From Streptomonospora litoralis (GTDB lineage Bacteria; Actinomycetota; Actinomycetes; Streptosporangiales; Streptosporangiaceae): a DNA stretch of 64,000 nucleotides. Under the pieces are notes generated by a model. It was not told the origin of the DNA, did not search any database, and worked only from the letters and a program-made list of their open reading frames with translations. Both the position numbers and the translations under genes were made by a program. Positions 41,594-49,996 of the stretch are shown one piece after another (the stretch's first letter is position 1; every line of letters starts with the position of its first letter). The DNA lies in assembly GCF_004323735.1 (NCBI RefSeq), contig NZ_CP036455.1, forward strand, positions 2,847,101 to 2,911,100, read 5' to 3'.

Positions 41594-42361
41594 ATGCTTA
41601 CCGACGACCAGGTCGAGGATTTCGTGCGCGACGGATTCGTGCGCCTTCCCCGCGCCGTGCCGCGGCCGGTGGCCGACCAGTGCCGTGCCGAACTGTGGCA
41701 GGCCACCGGGTGCGACCCCGACGATCCCGCCACCTGGACGGATCCCGTGGTGCGCATCCCGGGACTGTCCACCCGGCCCTTCCGCGAGGCCGCCAACACC
41801 CCCGAATTGCACGCGGCCTACGACCGCCTCGCCGGCAAGGGCCGCTGGCAGGCGCCGCCGGGGTTGGGCACCTTCCCGGTGCGTTTTCCCAGCCGCGAGG
41901 CGCCCGGCGACGACGGGTGGCACCTCGATGCCAGCGGCGTCACCGACGAGCGGGGCGGCCCTCGGGTGACGCTGCGCTCCCACGGCCGGGCGCTGCTGAT
42001 GCTGTTCCTGTTCTCCGAGGTCACCGAGGTGGACGCGCCCACGCGCATCCGCCTCGGCTCCCACTTCGACGTCCCGCCGCTGCTGGCCGACTCCCCTGAG
42101 GAGACCGGGCGGGACTGGTTGGAGCTGTGCGGGCAGGCCGTGCCGGCCGGCGCCGATCGGCCGGAGCGGCTCGCCACCGGCCGGCCGGGCGACGTGTTCC
42201 TGTGCCATCCCTTCCTCATCCACGCCGCCCAGCCCCACCGCGGCGCCGCTCCCCGGTTCATCGCCCAGCCGCCGCTGGTGCCCACCGGCCCCCTGGAGCT
42301 GGAGTCGGCGGCGCCGACCCCGGTGGAGCGGGCGGTGCGCGAGGCGCTGGGGTGCGGCTGA
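41594..42361 (+). CDS. Phytanoyl-CoA dioxygenase-like Fe(II)/2-oxoglutarate enzyme
   Basis: 255 residues from ATG 41594 with AAGGAG upstream. N-terminal helix LTDDQVEDFVRDGFVRLPRAV (residues 2-22) is typical. Iron ligands: HxD in DGWHLDAS (about 108-110) and the distal His in LCHPFLIHAAQPHRG (about 205-215); the Arg for 2-oxoglutarate is probably in HRGAAPRF. Full length for the short PhyH group. Such enzymes hydroxylate small molecules; the substrate is unknown. Confidence 0.85.
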   Translation: MLTDDQVEDFVRDGFVRLPRAVPRPVADQCRAELWQATGCDPDDPATWTDPVVRIPGLSTRPFREAANTPELHAAYDRLAGKGRWQAPPGLGTFPVRFPSREAPGDDGWHLDASGVTDERGGPRVTLRSHGRALLMLFLFSEVTEVDAPTRIRLGSHFDVPPLLADSPEETGRDWLELCGQAVPAGADRPERLATGRPGDVFLCHPFLIHAAQPHRGAAPRFIAQPPLVPTGPLELESAAPTPVERAVREALGCG

Positions 42362-42652
42362 GGCGGCCGTCGGTGCTGCGTCTGCTGCGCCTTGCGGCGG
42401 CCTGCGCCCGGGTAGGCGCTGCGGTCGGCGGGTGCGGCGATACGCGTGCGGCGCAGCAGCGGCCGGATGCGCCGGTGAGCCACGGCGCCGCGCCCGCCCG
42501 AGTCGGGACCGGGATCTCCGGGCGGGTCACCACGGCCGGCGGCGCGCCGCGCGAGCCACACCGGCCTGGCCTCAGGTCCCCGCTCCGGGCTGCTGGCGGC
42601 GGTGGGGATGTCGGCGGGGCCGGCCGTGCGCCTGGCCGCCGACACGCGCTGA
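42352..42652 (+). pseudogene. Possible decayed lipoprotein gene
   Basis: Starting at GTG 42352 (overlapping the previous stop) a lipoprotein-like leader can be read: RLRRPSVLRLL, then AVGGCGD (lipobox VGGC), then RVGTGISGRVTTAGGAP, which resembles the start of an Ig-like carboxypeptidase-regulatory domain. After about 42550 this frame loses protein character, while the next frame reads TGLASGPRSGLLAAVGMSAG to a stop at 42652. A frameshift or internal deletion would explain this. Weak evidence. Confidence 0.3.
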
Positions 42653-42665
42653 CACCCGGCCCGTC

Positions 42666-44162
42666 TCAGCGCAGCCGCGCCAGCGCCCGGGCCAGCACCG
42701 CCGCGCCTTCGGCGAGTTCGGAGGGTGTGCGGGCGGCATAGCCCAGCACGAGGCCGGGTGGTGCGCCCTGGGTTTGGGTGTGCCAGGACAGCGGGTGCAC
42801 TTTGACGCCCTCTTCCAGCGCGGCCGCGGCCAGTTCGGTGTCGCTGAACGCGGCGTCGTCGAAGGTCACCAGCAGGTGCAGCCCGGCCGCGGCGCCGTGG
42901 ACGCGGGCGCCGGGCAGGTGCTCGGCGATCGCGGCGACGGAGGCGTCGCGGCGCCGGCGGTGGCGGCGGCGCAGCATGCGCAGGTGGCGCTCCAGTTCGC
43001 CGGAGGCCATCAGCCGCGCCAGTACCAGTTGCGGCAGCACCGCGTTGCCCAGGGCGGCGAAGCGCTTGGCCGCCACCAGCGCCTCGTGGTGGCGCTCGGG
43101 CACCAGCATCCAGCCCACGCGCAGCGCCGGAGCCAGCAGCTTGGAGATGCTGCCCGTGTAGCAGGTGCTTTCGGGCAGCATCGCCTGCACCGCCGGCACC
43201 GGGGGGCGGCCGTAGCGGTGCTCGGCGTCGTAGTCGTCCTCCACAATCAGGCCGCCTTGGCCCGCCCAGCGGGCCAGTTCGCGGCGGCGCCGGCCGCTGA
43301 GCACCACACCGGTGGGGAACTGGTGGGCCGGGGTGAGCAGGGCGGCGGGCGCGCCGGAGGCGTGCAGTTCGTCGATGCGCAGGCCCTGGCCGTCGACGGC
43401 CACCGGTGGTGTCTGCAGCCCCGCGTGCATCAGGTGGCGGCGGGCGCCCAGCGATCCGGGCTCCTCGACCGCCACCGCGTCCGCTCCCGCCCGGCGCAGT
43501 ACCGGCGCGAGCAGCGTCAGCGCCTGGGCCACCCCGGCCACCACGACCACGTCGTGGGGGCGGGTGCGGATCCCGCGGTTGCGGGCGAGCCAGTCGGCGA
43601 CGGCGCTTCGCAGTGCCCAGGCGCCGCGCGGGTCGCCGTAGCCCAGGTCGGCCGCGGAGAGCCCGTCTAGGACAGCCCGCTCGGCGCGCAGCCACGCGGT
43701 GCGGGGGAAGGCGGCCAGGTCGGGCACACCGGGTGCGAGGTCCAGGCGGGCCGGGGCCGCGCGCAGCTCGTCGAAGGCGTCGTCGCCGGGCGCAGCCGCG
43801 AAGGGGCTGCGTGCCGGGCCGGGGCGGGCGTCGAGCCGGGTGTCGGTGGGGGCCGCCGCTGCGACGGGGGCGGCGACCACCACGGTGCCGGCGCGCCCGC
43901 GCCCGGCGATGTGGCCGTCCTCGCCCAGGCGCTGGTAGGCCTCGGTGACCACGCCGCGCGAAACGCCGAGTTCGGCCGCCAGCACGCGGGTGGCCGGCAG
44001 GCGGCTGCCCACGGGCAGGCGGCCGTCGGCGACGGCGCCGCGCAGGCGGGCGGCCAGCCAGTCCGACAGGCCGCCGCGGGGCGCGTCGGCGGCGTCCAGC
44101 TGCAGGAAGTCCGCTCCGGGCGTTATGGACCCCTCAGGGGATTGCCGATTGGACCTGTTCAC
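42666..44162 (-). CDS. MocR/PdxR-type GntR regulator with aminotransferase domain
   Basis: 498 residues from GTG 44162. N-terminal GntR wHTH (residues 30-95: LSDWLAARLRGAVADGRLPVG, then LGVSRGVVTEAYQRLGEDG). The C-terminal fold-type I aminotransferase domain has GYGDPRG, TPAHQFPTGVVLS, EDDYDAEHRYG (PLP Asp) and YTGSISKLLAPALRVGWML (PLP-binding Lys). Such proteins sense PLP or an amino acid and control divergent genes. The start lacks a ribosome site; CAGAAT 6 nt upstream suggests a leaderless transcript, and GGACC-N8-GGTCC overlaps the start codon, suggesting autoregulation. Confidence 0.9.
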   Translation of the reverse strand: MNRSNRQSPEGSITPGADFLQLDAADAPRGGLSDWLAARLRGAVADGRLPVGSRLPATRVLAAELGVSRGVVTEAYQRLGEDGHIAGRGRAGTVVVAAPVAAAAPTDTRLDARPGPARSPFAAAPGDDAFDELRAAPARLDLAPGVPDLAAFPRTAWLRAERAVLDGLSAADLGYGDPRGAWALRSAVADWLARNRGIRTRPHDVVVVAGVAQALTLLAPVLRRAGADAVAVEEPGSLGARRHLMHAGLQTPPVAVDGQGLRIDELHASGAPAALLTPAHQFPTGVVLSGRRRRELARWAGQGGLIVEDDYDAEHRYGRPPVPAVQAMLPESTCYTGSISKLLAPALRVGWMLVPERHHEALVAAKRFAALGNAVLPQLVLARLMASGELERHLRMLRRRHRRRRDASVAAIAEHLPGARVHGAAAGLHLLVTFDDAAFSDTELAAAALEEGVKVHPLSWHTQTQGAPPGLVLGYAARTPSELAEGAAVLARALARLR

Positions 44163-44168
44163 CGGTCC
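44151..44168. promoter_or_regulatory. Palindromic site over the MocR gene start
   Basis: GGACC (44151-44155) and GGTCC (44164-44168), 8-bp spacer, covering the GTG start and about 80 bp upstream of the divergent methyltransferase gene. Confidence 0.45.
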
Positions 44169-44244
44169 ATTCTGGCAGCAGGGTGGAACCGTCCCGCCGG
44201 CGCCGCCGGCCCGGCGCCGCCTCCACGACGAAAGCGGATGATCC

Positions 44245-45075
44245 ATGACGCTCGGCTATGTGCACGGTTACACCCCGCGCGAGACCCGCCGGCTCGGCGA
44301 CCAGGCCCAGACGCTGTCCGCGTTGCTGCACGGCGGTTCGGCTCTGCCCGCCGGCGCGCGGGTGCTGGAGGTCGGGTGCGGCGTCGGCGCGCAGACGCCG
44401 CACCTGCTGGCGGCCGCACCCGGCGTCCGCGTCACGGCGTTGGACGTCTCGGCCGAGTCGCTGGTGCGGGCGCGTGAGCGGTTGTCCGGCCATCCCGGCC
44501 GCGACCGTGTCGAGTTCGTCTGCGCCGACCTGTTCGACCTGCCGCCGGCCGCGGGCTTGTTCGACCACGTGTTCGTGTGCTTCGTGCTGGAGCACCTGGC
44601 CGAGCCGGTGCTGGGGCTGGAGGCGCTGCGCGCCCTGCTGCGCCCCGGCGGCACCATCACCGTGGTCGAGGGCGACCACGGCTCGGCGCTGTTCCACCCC
44701 CCGAGCGTCTATGCTGAGGCCGTCGTGGCGGCGCTGGTGCGGTTGCAGGCCCGCGACGGCGGCAACGCGCTGATCGGGCGCGAACTGCAGCCGCTGCTGG
44801 CCGCCGCCGGCTTCACCGGTGTCGACGTGGAGCCGCGCACGGTCTATGCCGACCGGAGCCGGCCCCACCTGGTCGAGGGTTTCGTCCGCAACACCTTCAT
44901 CGCCATGGTCGAGTCGGTGCGCGAGCGGGCCCGGGCCGAGGGGATCGTCGCCCCCGCCGACTGGGAGCGCGGCATCGCCGACCTGGAACGCACCGCCGAG
45001 GACGGCGGCACCTTCCACTACGCCTTCTTCAAGGCCGCCGCGGCCAACCCGCCCGCCCCGGGTGCGGTGGGATGA
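44245..45075 (+). CDS. SAM-dependent methyltransferase
   Basis: 276 residues from ATG 44245. Class I fold: N-terminal YTPRETRRLGDQAQTLSALL, motif I VLEVGCGVGAQT (residues 40-51), acidic loop VTALDVS (about 67), motif II FVCADLFDLP (about 91-100), FDHVFVCFVLEHL (about 106) and motif III LRPGGTITVVEGDHG (about 132-146). The last 130 residues form a substrate cap. It resembles small-molecule methyltransferases next to regulators. Divergent from the MocR regulator, which may control it. Confidence 0.88.
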   Translation: MTLGYVHGYTPRETRRLGDQAQTLSALLHGGSALPAGARVLEVGCGVGAQTPHLLAAAPGVRVTALDVSAESLVRARERLSGHPGRDRVEFVCADLFDLPPAAGLFDHVFVCFVLEHLAEPVLGLEALRALLRPGGTITVVEGDHGSALFHPPSVYAEAVVAALVRLQARDGGNALIGRELQPLLAAAGFTGVDVEPRTVYADRSRPHLVEGFVRNTFIAMVESVRERARAEGIVAPADWERGIADLERTAEDGGTFHYAFFKAAAANPPAPGAVG

Positions 45076-45103
45076 GGCCCGGGGCCGGGCCGTGCCGCCC
45101 GTG

Positions 45104-45835
45104 CTAGCGGGGGAACAGTTCGAAGGCGACCGCGGGTCGGTTGCCGAAGTGTTCGGCGGCGGAGTCGGTCATCGAGGTGAGGAAGCCGCGCACGTAGTCT
45201 TCGGGGTCGGTCTCGGTCAGGGCGCCGATGTAGGCGCGGTGGGCCAGCAGCGACTCCACCGCCCGCTCCATGCCGGGACCGGCGTCGACGGCGTGGGTGG
45301 GCCGGGGCGATCCGGCCACGGCCACCCACCGCACGCCCTCCCAGGGGGCGAGGCCCTGCTCGGCCAGTTCGGAAAAGATCCACCGGTTGCCCGCGTCGGC
45401 GGCGGCGTCGAGCACGGCCCGGCCCACGGCCCTGTGGTCGGGGGTGTTCCAGGCGGTGTGGCCGAAGGTGTCGTGGTGGTTGAGGGTGACGACCAGTTCG
45501 GGGCGGTGGCGGCGGATGGCGGCGGCCACGTCGCGGCGCAGCGCGGGGCCGTACTCGATGACCCCGTCGCGGTGGTCGAGGAACTCGACCGCGGACACGC
45601 CGACCACGGCGGCGCTTGCGCGCTGCTCGCGTTCGCGCACCGCGGCGGCCTGGGCGGGCTCCATGGTCGCGATGCCGGCCTCGCCGCGCGTGGCCAGCAC
45701 GTAGGCGACTTCGCGTCCCCCGTCGGTCCAGGCGGCCACGGCCGCGGCCGCGCCGTACTCCAGGTCGTCGGGGTGGGCGACGACGGCGAGGGCGCGCTGC
45801 CAGTCGGCGGGCATGGGCGCGAGCTGCTCGGTCAC
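45104..45835 (-). CDS. PIG-L/LmbE-family deacetylase
   Basis: 243 residues from GTG 45835 with AAAGGAC upstream. Zn-dependent N-acetylglucosamine-type deacetylase: VVAHPDDLEYGAAA (residues 18-31; HPDDxE with two metal ligands), FLDHRDGVIEY (about 85), LNHHDTFGHTAWNTPDHRAVG (about 115-135, third metal His). In actinomycetes relatives act on mycothiol or natural-product intermediates (MshB, Mca, teicoplanin-type); which applies is not clear. It converges on the methyltransferase gene. Confidence 0.88.
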   Translation of the reverse strand: MTEQLAPMPADWQRALAVVAHPDDLEYGAAAAVAAWTDGGREVAYVLATRGEAGIATMEPAQAAAVREREQRASAAVVGVSAVEFLDHRDGVIEYGPALRRDVAAAIRRHRPELVVTLNHHDTFGHTAWNTPDHRAVGRAVLDAAADAGNRWIFSELAEQGLAPWEGVRWVAVAGSPRPTHAVDAGPGMERAVESLLAHRAYIGALTETDPEDYVRGFLTSMTDSAAEHFGNRPAVAFELFPR

Positions 45836-46006
45836 ACTGTCCTTTCGTGCACGGGTCGGCTGGGGGCGTGGCGCCCGGCCCCGGTGGCGGGGCCCGCGCC
45901 AGCTTAGGGGCCCTCGTCGGCCGCGGCGGTGGCCGACTTCGGACAGGACCCGTGCGGGAGGCGCGCAGGGGAGGTGGGATCGCGCGGGTGCGGCGACAAT
46001 GGCGCC

Positions 46007-46813
46007 ATGGACGAGGGCGAGCGGGGGCGCGGCGCCGCGGGCGAGCACCCCTTGACGGGCGGCAACGCCACCGCGGGTGTGGTGCGCGTGGGCGACACCG
46101 TCCGGCGTCCGGCCGGTTTCTGGACTCCGGCCGTGCACGCGCTGCTGGGCCATCTGCACGCCGTCGGATTCCACGCCGCTCCCCGGCCGCTGGGGTTCGA
46201 CGCCCAGGGGCGCGAAGTCCTCAGCTTCGCGCCCGGCACCGTGGTCTGGCCCGACCGCTTCCACCTCGTGCGGCCCCGCCACCGGGTGGTGCGGCTGGGA
46301 CGCCTCGTGCGCGACCTGCATGACGCCCTGGCCGAGTTCCGGCCCCCGCCCGGTGCGTGCTGGCAGGAGCTCATGCCCGCCGACGGCGCCGAGATCGTCG
46401 TCCGCAACGACCTGGCCCCGTGGAACCTGGTGGCGAGCGAGGACGGCGCGTGGGCCCTGATCGACTGGGACACCGCGGCCTGGGGCACGCGGCTGTGGGA
46501 TCTGGCCTATGCCGCTCACGGCTTCGTCCCGCTTTCGGCCGATGCCCACTGGCAAGAGCCCGAGGCCGAGGCGGGGGCGCGACTGCGGGTGCTGGCCGAC
46601 GCCTACGGGCTGGACGAGGAGGGGCGCCGCCGGCTGGTGCCGCTGCTGAGCCTGCGCTGCCGGGCCATGGGCGACTTCCTCGCCCGCCGAGCGCAGGCGG
46701 GCGTCGAGCCGTGGCTGGGGCTGTGGCGCAGCGGCCACGGCGCGATCTGGCGGGCCGACGCCGACTACGCCGAGCAGCGCGAGCCGCAGTGGCTGGCGGC
46801 GCTGCTGGACTGA
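46007..46813 (+). CDS. Aminoglycoside-phosphotransferase-like kinase
   Basis: 268 residues from ATG 46007; GACAAT lies exactly 6 nt upstream, so probably leaderless. APH fold: GVVRVGDTVRRPAGFWTPAV (about 24-43), EVLSFAPGTV, catalytic loop VVRNDLAPWNLVASEDG (about 129-145; Asn replaces the usual His of HxDxxxxN, but Asp and Asn are kept) and metal-binding IDWDTAAWG (about 150). It phosphorylates a small hydroxylated compound; the substrate is unknown and resistance should not be assumed. Confidence 0.85.
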   Translation: MDEGERGRGAAGEHPLTGGNATAGVVRVGDTVRRPAGFWTPAVHALLGHLHAVGFHAAPRPLGFDAQGREVLSFAPGTVVWPDRFHLVRPRHRVVRLGRLVRDLHDALAEFRPPPGACWQELMPADGAEIVVRNDLAPWNLVASEDGAWALIDWDTAAWGTRLWDLAYAAHGFVPLSADAHWQEPEAEAGARLRVLADAYGLDEEGRRRLVPLLSLRCRAMGDFLARRAQAGVEPWLGLWRSGHGAIWRADADYAEQREPQWLAALLD

Positions 46814-47086
46814 GGCGCCGCCTGCCCGACGCGGCCGCGGGTGCGTTCCCCGGACCCCGGATACGGGCGTGCCGGTGGCCGCGCGCGCATCGGTCCGCAG
46901 CGCCTCGGGCACCGGTGCCGCGAACGCGGCGGCGCCGGCGCGCGCCTGGACGGCCGTGCATGCCGACCGCCACGCTCGCCACGCCCGATCGGCCCAGCGG
47001 GTTCCCCACCCGCTGAGCGCGACCGAGGGGGTTCCCACCGCGGTGCGTGCTCCGCTCGGTCGGGACTGCGGGCCGCGGCAGCGGCT

Positions 47087-47677
47087 TCATTGGCCGCGCA
47101 GGGACTCCAGCATGCGGGCGAGCGCGTTCCAGGTGGCGTCGAGATCGCCGGGGGCTGCGGTGTCGGCCAGCCACAGGGCCGCTTCGTTCATCGCGCCGGA
47201 GAGCAGGTGCGTCAGTGGCGCGACCGGCTGGGGGGCGATGGTTCCCGCGGCGATGAGGGATTCCAGCGCGTCGGCCAGGTGCCGGGCCGAGGCGGCCTCG
47301 TCCACGGCGCGCCACTCGCGCCAGCCCAGGACCGCCGGGCCGTCCACGAGCATGATGCGCTGCACCGCCGGCGCTGTGCTCGCCTCCAAGAAGGCCCGGC
47401 ATCCGGCCAGCAGCTGCTCCCAGGGGTCGTGGCGCCTCTGGGCGGCCGCGGCCACCTGCGCGGCGACCTCCTGCTGGATGCGGGCGTGTACGGCGCCAAA
47501 AAGCTCGGTCTTGCCGTCGAACTGGTGGTAGAGGGCGCCTTTGGTGACACCGGCCGCGCCGACGATCTCGGCCAGGCCCACCCCGGCGTAGCCCTTGGCG
47601 GCGAACAGCCGCCGCCCCTGTTCCAGCAGCGCGCTGCGGGTCTGTTCGCGCTGGCGGGTCCTGCGTCCGCTGGACAC
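47087..47677 (-). CDS. TetR-family repressor (divergent from second VOC protein)
   Basis: 196 residues from GTG 47677, chosen because GGGAGG lies 7 nt upstream; in-frame ATGs at 47692 and 47698 would put the start in the ribosome site or operator. HTH at 15-60: RSALLEQGRRLFAAKGYAGV, then GAAGVTKGALYHQFDGKTELF. The helical ligand domain follows. It faces a VOC gene over two TACC-N3-GGTA palindromes. Confidence 0.9.
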   Translation of the reverse strand: MSSGRRTRQREQTRSALLEQGRRLFAAKGYAGVGLAEIVGAAGVTKGALYHQFDGKTELFGAVHARIQQEVAAQVAAAAQRRHDPWEQLLAGCRAFLEASTAPAVQRIMLVDGPAVLGWREWRAVDEAASARHLADALESLIAAGTIAPQPVAPLTHLLSGAMNEAALWLADTAAPGDLDATWNALARMLESLRGQ

Positions 47678-47695
47678 GTGTGCTCCTCCCATTGA

Positions 47696-47739
47696 CATAC
47701 CGATGGTATGCGAATAGCTTTCCGCGTACCAACGGTATG
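47696..47739. promoter_or_regulatory. Pair of TetR operators
   Basis: CATACCGATGGTATG (47696-47710) and CGTACCAACGGTATG (47725-47739): two copies of TACC-N3-GGTA, each followed by CG, centres 29 bp apart, between the divergent TetR and VOC genes. Confidence 0.75.
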
Positions 47740-47756
47740 CGAACGAGGTGCCAACC

Positions 47757-48173
47757 ATGACGCTCACCAGCTTCTACCCGGTGCTGTGCACCGACCGGAT
47801 CGCCCGGTCCCGCGACTTCTACACCCGCTATCTCGACTTCACGGTGACCTTCGAGGCCGACTGGTACGTCAGCCTGCGCCGCGACACCGGGCCCGGATAC
47901 GAACTGGCTCTGCTCGACAGCGGCCACCCGACGCTGCCCGAGCCCTACCGCAGGCCCGTGCAGGGGATGCTGCTCAACTTCGAGGTCGCCGACGTCGACG
48001 CCGAATGGCGGCGGCTCGTCGAGACCGAGGGCCTGCGCCCCGAGCTCGGGCTGCGCAGCGAGGACTTCGGCCAGCGGCACTTCATCCTGGCCGACCCCAA
48101 CGGCGTCCTCATCGATGTCATCACCCCCGTCGCGCCCTCACCCGAGTTCGCGGCGCACTACACCGGCTCTTGA
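47757..48173 (+). CDS. VOC/glyoxalase-family protein
   Basis: 138 residues from ATG 47757 (GAGG 8 nt upstream; GTG 47748 is a less likely start). Two VOC half-motifs: [20 protein letters not shown] with FEADWYVSL (residues 4-43), then [20 protein letters not shown]...[16 protein letters not shown]. Same size as the VOC protein at 32920 but clearly different in sequence. Probably induced when its divergent TetR repressor binds a ligand. The substrate is unknown. Confidence 0.87.
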   Translation: MTLTSFYPVLCTDRIARSRDFYTRYLDFTVTFEADWYVSLRRDTGPGYELALLDSGHPTLPEPYRRPVQGMLLNFEVADVDAEWRRLVETEGLRPELGLRSEDFGQRHFILADPNGVLIDVITPVAPSPEFAAHYTGS

Positions 48174-48301
48174 GCGGGCGGTGCACCTGCCGGCCCGCGG
48201 GCTGCGGTGCGGGCGCGCGAGCGGCATGCCGGCGGTATGCGGCTTTGGCCAGGCTTTGGCTACCGGGGCAGGACGCGTCGTCGGCGGGCCTCGCCGCCGA
48301 C

Positions 48302-49129
48302 TCACACCTCCGGCTCGTCCCAGGCGGTCACGGCCACTTCGTCGCCCACCGATATCTTGCCCGGGCGCACCACGGCGAACTCGGCTCCGAAGGCCACACC
48401 GCCCCGGGGTGCGCGCCGGTAGCGGGCCAGTGTCGTCAGCGGCTCCGGGCCCGCCTTGGCGCCGGTGTCCTGGTCGACGGTGGTCACCGCGCAGCGGATG
48501 GCGGGCTTGGCGTAACCCAGCTCGGCGCCGCCGATGCCCACCGCCCGCATGCCGTCCTCGACGTGGGGCTCCGCGTCCCCGTCGAGGACGATATTGGGCC
48601 GGAACCGGCTCATCGGCACCGGATCTCGCCCCCGATCGGCGATGCGCCGGCCGAGTTAGCGCAGCGACGCACGCGAGACGGCAAGCACAGCGCAGCTGTC
48701 GGCGAAGCCGGAGGTACCCGGCGTCAGCCCACCGGTCGCCCGCGCGTGCTCGGGCGGCACGCGCACCAGGCGGCTGGAGGCACCCAGCACGGCGCTGAGC
48801 CACGCGGCGGGCTCATCACCCTGGTCGATTGCGGTGTAGGCGGTACCGAACAGCTCGACCGGGCGCCGCGGACCCCCGCTGTCGACGGAGACCCCCACCG
48901 CGCCGTGGCCGGCGGCGCGCAGCACCAGGCGTGCACCCCCGGCGGTGATCTCGGGGCGGATCACCGCAAGGCGGGGGTCGCGGCGCTGGCTGCGGAAGAC
49001 GCCGGCCACATCGACGACCATGAACGCCCGGTCGTGGCGCAATCCCGCCGCCTCCATGCGGGCCTCGCTCAGCGCCACACCTGCGCAGCCTTTGACCGGG
49101 TAGCACAGCAGGGAGTCGATACGCAGCAC
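48302..49129 (-). pseudogene. MOSC-domain protein gene interrupted by one in-frame stop
   Basis: The frame runs from ATG 49129 through the MOSC N-terminal beta-barrel (SLLCYPVKGCAGVALSEARM; RHDRAFMVVD) to SRASLR, then a TAA (48658-48656), then continues in the same frame as LGRRIADRGRDPVPMSRFRPN with the MOSC core (AIRCAVTTVDQDTGAK, TLARYRR, GVAFGAEFAV) to 48302. Relatives read SLRELNRRI here, so a single GAA/GAG to TAA change explains the break. Without it the protein would be 275 residues. MOSC proteins use a conserved Cys (here in AIRCAV) and molybdenum cofactor for sulfur or N-hydroxyl reduction chemistry. A sequencing error is not excluded. Confidence 0.85.
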
Positions 49130-49178
49130 GTGCCGACGCTACTGCCCCGGCTCGCACGCCCGGATCGGCGGGTGGGTC

Positions 49179-49817
49179 TCAGCGGCGGCGCAGCTTGACG
49201 ACGCTGTCGGCGTGGTGGCCGCCCGCAGAGGCGTGCTCGCGTTCGCGCTCCTCGGCGCGCTGCACCTGCCACTCCTGCTGCGGCAGGTGCAGCGCCTCCA
49301 GCACCTGCGGCGGTGTGGGCAGCGCCACCTGCTGTTCGGCCTCCTGCTCCCAGTGGGCGTGCCCGGCGTGGCCCACCACCAGCAGCAGCCCGCCGGGAGC
49401 CACCCGCGAAGCGGCGGTGCGCAGGATCCGCTCGCGCGGCATGTCCTCGCGAGAGTGCAGGAAGCAGGCCGAGACCAGGTCGAAGCTCCCCTGGGGGAAC
49501 GACTCGGCCAGGTCGTGGCGCCGGGTGTCGACGCGGTCGGCCACGCCCGAGCGCGCCGCGCCGTCGCGGGCGCGCTGCAGGGCGACCTCGGAGATGTCGA
49601 CGGCGGTCACCCGCCAGCCCCGCCGGGCCAGCCACACCGCGTCGCCGCCCTCGCCGCAGCCCAGGTCCAGGGCGGTGCCCGGCTGAACGCCGCCGACCTC
49701 GGCGACCAGGGCGGCGTTGGGCTCGCCGCTCCAGATGCGCTCGCTTTCGCGGTAGCGGTCCTCCCAGTACTCCCGCCCGGTGGGCCGGGGCCCCGCCGCG
49801 TGGGTGTCCTCGCTCAT
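49179..49817 (-). CDS. SAM-dependent methyltransferase (TehB/thiopurine-type)
   Basis: 212 residues from ATG 49817 with GAGGAGG upstream. N-terminal REYWEDRYRESERIWSGEPN (residues 15-34) is typical of small TehB/TPMT-like enzymes; motif I ALDLGCGEGGDAVWLA (49-64), VTAVDIS (70-76), HDLAESFP (about 100), FDLVSACFLHSR and motif with LLLVVGHAGH (about 145). The C-terminus is Gln/Glu/His-rich. Substrates of relatives include tellurite, thiols and small drugs. Confidence 0.88.
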   Translation of the reverse strand: MSEDTHAAGPRPTGREYWEDRYRESERIWSGEPNAALVAEVGGVQPGTALDLGCGEGGDAVWLARRGWRVTAVDISEVALQRARDGAARSGVADRVDTRRHDLAESFPQGSFDLVSACFLHSREDMPRERILRTAASRVAPGGLLLVVGHAGHAHWEQEAEQQVALPTPPQVLEALHLPQQEWQVQRAEEREREHASAGGHHADSVVKLRRR

Positions 49818-49996
49818 CGGCGCATCCTCCTCGTGATCGGTTGCGGGCGGCAGACCCGCCTGCCCGGCCGGCCGCCCGCGACCGGCCGGGCCGGGCCTCC
49901 ACCGGCGATCCTCGGCCATCGCCCGCGATGCGACAAAGATTCTTGCCGTTGCGGCAAACCACGGCGCCGGCCGGAGCCGATCGGCGCCGGCCGCTC

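Noticed and set aside
46007-46813. Calling the phosphotransferase an antibiotic-resistance gene
   Set aside because: The fold is APH-like, but the catalytic His is Asn and the substrate pocket is not recognisable; the family has many non-resistance kinases.
46814-47086. Possible gene between the phosphotransferase and TetR genes
   Set aside because: All frames look like random GC-rich sequence, with no start signal or motif.
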